Assembly: GCA_002422425.1 (NCBI GenBank)
Contig: DIVG01000046.1
Span: 85,518-149,517 of the forward strand
Source of the DNA: Akkermansiaceae bacterium UBA6138
Lineage (GTDB): Bacteria > Verrucomicrobiota > Verrucomicrobiia > Verrucomicrobiales > DEV007
DNA length: 64,000 nt
Direction: 5' to 3'
Part shown: one piece after another, positions 61,619-64,000 of the stretch
How the letters are laid out: every line of letters begins with the position of its first letter
Position numbering within the stretch: the stretch's first letter is position 1
Notes under the pieces: generated by a model
The model's input: only the letters and a program-made list of their open reading frames with translations
What the model was told of the DNA's origin: nothing
Database searches by the model: none
Translations under genes and position numbers: made by a program

Positions 61619-62560
61619 TTACTCGATCGGGACGGCCTCGAGCAACTCTTCGAGCAGCAATCTCACGGCGGCGCGGCGGCGGGTCGAGCTGTCATTCTCG
61701 AACTCGCTCTCGCCGCGCTCGATGCGGTGAAGAACGGCGGGGATGAAGGCGCGTTTCACATCGTCGGGGTAGACGGCCTCGTGCTCCTCGAGGAAAGCGA
61801 CGGCGCGGGATGCCTGCATCAGGGCGAGGGCACCGCGATTGCTGATCGTCGCGTCGAGTTCGCCATGGTGGCGGATCGCGTCGCAGAGGCGGATGACGTA
61901 GTGAAAAATCGCGTCCGAGACGGGGAGTCGTTTCACCGCATCCTGCCACGACGCCACTCTTTCGAGCGAGATCGTCGCCGGGGTGGCGTCGGCGGGTGAT
62001 TTCGTGGCGTGGTATTTCAGAATGCCGCTGCGCGTCTCGCTGTCGGGCAGAGACATCTCGATGGAAATGAGGAAACGATCCAACTGCGGCGCGGGCAGGG
62101 GAAAGGTGCCGGCGCGATGGCGATTGTTACGCGTCGCGACGACCTGGAAGACGGACGGCAGCGGCCTCGTGATGCCGTCGACGGTGACCTGTCCCTCGTT
62201 CATGCATTCGAGCAGGGCGCTCTGGATGCGGGGGCTGGTGCGGTTGATCTCGTCGGCGAGGAGCAGATTGGTAAAGACCGGGCCCTCGATGAATTCGAAG
62301 GCATTTTTATCCTGACGGAAGAGTGAATACCCGACGAGGTCCGAGGGCAGGAGGTCGGGCGTGAACTGGACCCGTTTAAAGGTGCCTGAGATCGATCCGG
62401 CGAGTGTCTTCGCGAGAGTCGTCTTGCCGACGCCGGGAGGCCCCTCGATGAGCGCGTGTCCTCCGGCGAGGAGCGCGGCGATGATTTCATAGGTGGCCGT
62501 GCCCGCGCCGAGAACGGAGGCGTTGAGGTGATCCTGGAGAGCGTTGAGAGAGGTGTCCAA
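61619..62560 (-). CDS. MoxR-family AAA+ ATPase
   Basis: A 313-residue AAA+ chaperone-like ATPase. Walker A is GPPGVGKTT (40-48), Walker B LLLADEINRTSP (about 102-113), and the MoxR-specific VATRNNRHRAGTFPLPAPQLDRF region follows. The start is a TTG with AAAGGA six bases upstream, one of the few clear Shine-Dalgarno sites here. It lies 24 bases after argS and directly before DUF58, its likely client. Confidence 0.92.
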   Translation of the reverse strand: MDTSLNALQDHLNASVLGAGTATYEIIAALLAGGHALIEGPPGVGKTTLAKTLAGSISGTFKRVQFTPDLLPSDLVGYSLFRQDKNAFEFIEGPVFTNLLLADEINRTSPRIQSALLECMNEGQVTVDGITRPLPSVFQVVATRNNRHRAGTFPLPAPQLDRFLISIEMSLPDSETRSGILKYHATKSPADATPATISLERVASWQDAVKRLPVSDAIFHYVIRLCDAIRHHGELDATISNRGALALMQASRAVAFLEEHEAVYPDDVKRAFIPAVLHRIERGESEFENDSSTRRRAAVRLLLEELLEAVPIE

Positions 62561-62584
62561 TGGAGATCCTTTTCCCGTGGGAGG

Positions 62585-64000
62585 TTACATTTTTTCCGTG
62601 GTGCGGATGCCGAGGAGACCGAGACCGCAGCGGAGGACACGACCGGTCAGTTCGCAGAGAGCGAGACGCGTATGGCGAATCTCTCCCTCCACTTTCAGGA
62701 CCGGGCAGGCTTCCCAGAACTGGTGATAGGTCGTCGCCACTTCGTAGAGGTAGGCGGCGAGGGCATTAGGGCGGAAGTCTTCGAGGATCGTCGGCACGAT
62801 CTCGGCGAACTGCGCGAGTTTCAGGAGCAGCGCCTTTTCCGCCTCCTCGGTGAGGACGACCTCGCCGCCCTCGGCAAAGTCACTTCCGAGCTTGCGGAAA
62901 ATGGCGCGGGTCCGCACGTAGGCGTTGATGAGGTAGGGCGCGGTGTTGCCCTTGAGACTGAGCATGGTATCCCAATCGAAGATGTAATCCGTCATCCTGA
63001 ACTGGCTCAGTTCGGCGTATTTGACCGAACCGATCCCGATGACCTCGGCGATGGCTGCCTTTTCCTCCGGGGAAAGGTCGGGGTTTTTCTCCTCGACGAT
63101 GAGCATGGCGCGGTCGACCGCCTCGGCGAGGACGTCAGCGAGCTGGACCGTTTCGCCGGCGCGAGTCCGCAGCATCTTGCGGTCTTTTCCGAGGATGCTG
63201 CCGAAGGGGATAAATTGCAGTTCGGCCACCTGCCCGCGTTTTGCGGAAACGGCGAAGATCTGGTCAAAGTGGAGCTGCTGCGGCGCGCCCACAACATACC
63301 AGATGACGTCGGCCCCGAGTGCCTCGAGACGGAAGTCTATCGTGGCGAGATCGGTCGTGGCATAGAGGAAGCCGCCGTCCGACTTGCGGATCAGAGCCGG
63401 TTTGTCGGCGAGCTTTTCATTGTCGCGGAAGAAAACGCAGATCGCGCCCTCGGACTCCTCGGCGATGCCTTTGGCGATGAGGTCGTCCACAAGCGGAGCG
63501 AGCCTGTCATTGTAATAACTTTCGCCGAACCAGTGATCGAAACGGATGTCGAGCCGGTCGTAGATTTTTTGAAGACCGATCTTCGAGACCTCGATGCAGC
63601 GCTCCCAGATCGCGAGATTTTCCGTGTCGCCGCCCTGGAGTTGGACGAGCTCGGCCTTGCAGATGTCGCGCAGGGTTTCGTCGGCGTCGATGCGGGCGTT
63701 CACCTCGCGGTAGACGCGAAGCAACTCGGCGATAGGATCGGCCTCGAGGGCACCGTGATCGAGGAGGTTTTTCCACCCCCACAGGATCATGCCGAACTGA
63801 GTTCCCCAGTCGCCGATGTGGTTGTCCGAGATGACCTTGTGTCCGAGAAAAGCCGCCACCCGCGTGAGGCAGTCGCCGATGATGGTGCCGCGGATGTGCC
63901 CGATGTGCATGGGCTTCGCCACATTTGGAGCGGAGAAGTCGGCTACGATCGTTTTCGCCGTCGCCGTCCGGGCCACGCCGATGCGGTCCTCGTCGGCGAT
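62585..64000 (-). CDS. argS: Arginyl-tRNA synthetase, 5' partial
   Basis: Class Ia synthetase charging tRNA-Arg. The visible 471 residues include the HIGH motif region SAPNVAKPMHIGHIRGT, the conserved SDNHIGDWGTQFG, the KMSK-equivalent loop GKDRKMLRTRAGETV, and the anticodon-binding helical domain at the C-terminus. The frame stays open to the last base of the window, so the N-terminal Add-1 domain lies beyond it. It appears to head the operon that continues with moxR. Confidence 0.95.
   Translation of the reverse strand: MADEDRIGVARTATAKTIVADFSAPNVAKPMHIGHIRGTIIGDCLTRVAAFLGHKVISDNHIGDWGTQFGMILWGWKNLLDHGALEADPIAELLRVYREVNARIDADETLRDICKAELVQLQGGDTENLAIWERCIEVSKIGLQKIYDRLDIRFDHWFGESYYNDRLAPLVDDLIAKGIAEESEGAICVFFRDNEKLADKPALIRKSDGGFLYATTDLATIDFRLEALGADVIWYVVGAPQQLHFDQIFAVSAKRGQVAELQFIPFGSILGKDRKMLRTRAGETVQLADVLAEAVDRAMLIVEEKNPDLSPEEKAAIAEVIGIGSVKYAELSQFRMTDYIFDWDTMLSLKGNTAPYLINAYVRTRAIFRKLGSDFAEGGEVVLTEEAEKALLLKLAQFAEIVPTILEDFRPNALAAYLYEVATTYHQFWEACPVLKVEGEIRHTRLALCELTGRVLRCGLGLLGIRTTEKM

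Overview
The window is GC-rich DNA from a Gram-negative bacterium, most likely a member of the Verrucomicrobia. The best single clue is a TGTTC-N4-GAACA palindrome 10 bases upstream of lexA, which is the LexA operator described for that phylum. Supporting signs are a multihaem cytochrome beside a secreted beta-propeller dehydrogenase, a XylR-type regulator, a secreted ceramidase-like enzyme, few clear Shine-Dalgarno sites and frequent TTG/GTG starts. Lipoproteins, an RND pump and an undecaprenyl-pyrophosphatase indicate an outer membrane and peptidoglycan. Nothing looks like a phage, plasmid, CRISPR array, rRNA or tRNA gene.

Region by region. 1-4.7 kb: the 3' part of a giant repeat-built surface protein. 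4.7-6.4 kb: a two-gene operon, probably for tRNA wobble-uridine modification (MnmM-like methyltransferase plus FAD oxidoreductase). 6.5-12.1 kb: an ankyrin lipoprotein, glgC, glmS and an ACT-domain protein. 12.1-19.5 kb: a tightly overlapping Mrp-type cation/proton antiporter operon (AB-fused, C, D, E, F, G) running into SpoIIM-like and RDD membrane proteins. 19.8-26.2 kb: a GspE/PilB ATPase, an unknown exported protein, trhO, a sugar-kinase-like gene, corA and uppP. 26.3-34.4 kb: a double-domain hydrolase, a D,D-carboxypeptidase, a TPR protein, lexA, a trypsin-like protease, a class IV aminotransferase and an EamA transporter.

34.6-40.1 kb: a wall-synthesis cluster (PBP2, then a bifunctional-type PBP1 whose transpeptidase lacks the catalytic lysine) followed by a small membrane protein and a Gfo/Idh/MocA oxidoreductase. 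40.1-45.6 kb: an RRM RNA-binding protein, a 45-residue lysine-rich protein and an RND efflux pair. 45.6-47.3 kb: a repeat-rich stretch with a truncated AAA/DUF4143 gene. 47.3-50 kb: an HGSNAT-like acyltransferase and a ceramidase-like enzyme. 50-56.5 kb: a XylR-type regulator divergent from a four-gene operon (DJ-1/PfpI protein, TIM-barrel isomerase, pentahaem cytochrome, beta-propeller dehydrogenase). I read this as a periplasmic sugar-oxidation module. A palindromic repeat element has inserted in frame near the start of its last gene. 56.7-64 kb: a minus-strand run of argS (partial), moxR, DUF58, a transglutaminase-type membrane protein, a TPR protein and a serine hydrolase.

Themes that tie genes together are wobble-U34 tRNA modification (mnmM-like, FAD oxidoreductase, trhO), envelope and peptidoglycan building (glmS, uppP, carboxypeptidase, PBP2, PBP1), and ion homeostasis (Mrp, CorA). 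All calls rest on reading the sequence; no database search was run.
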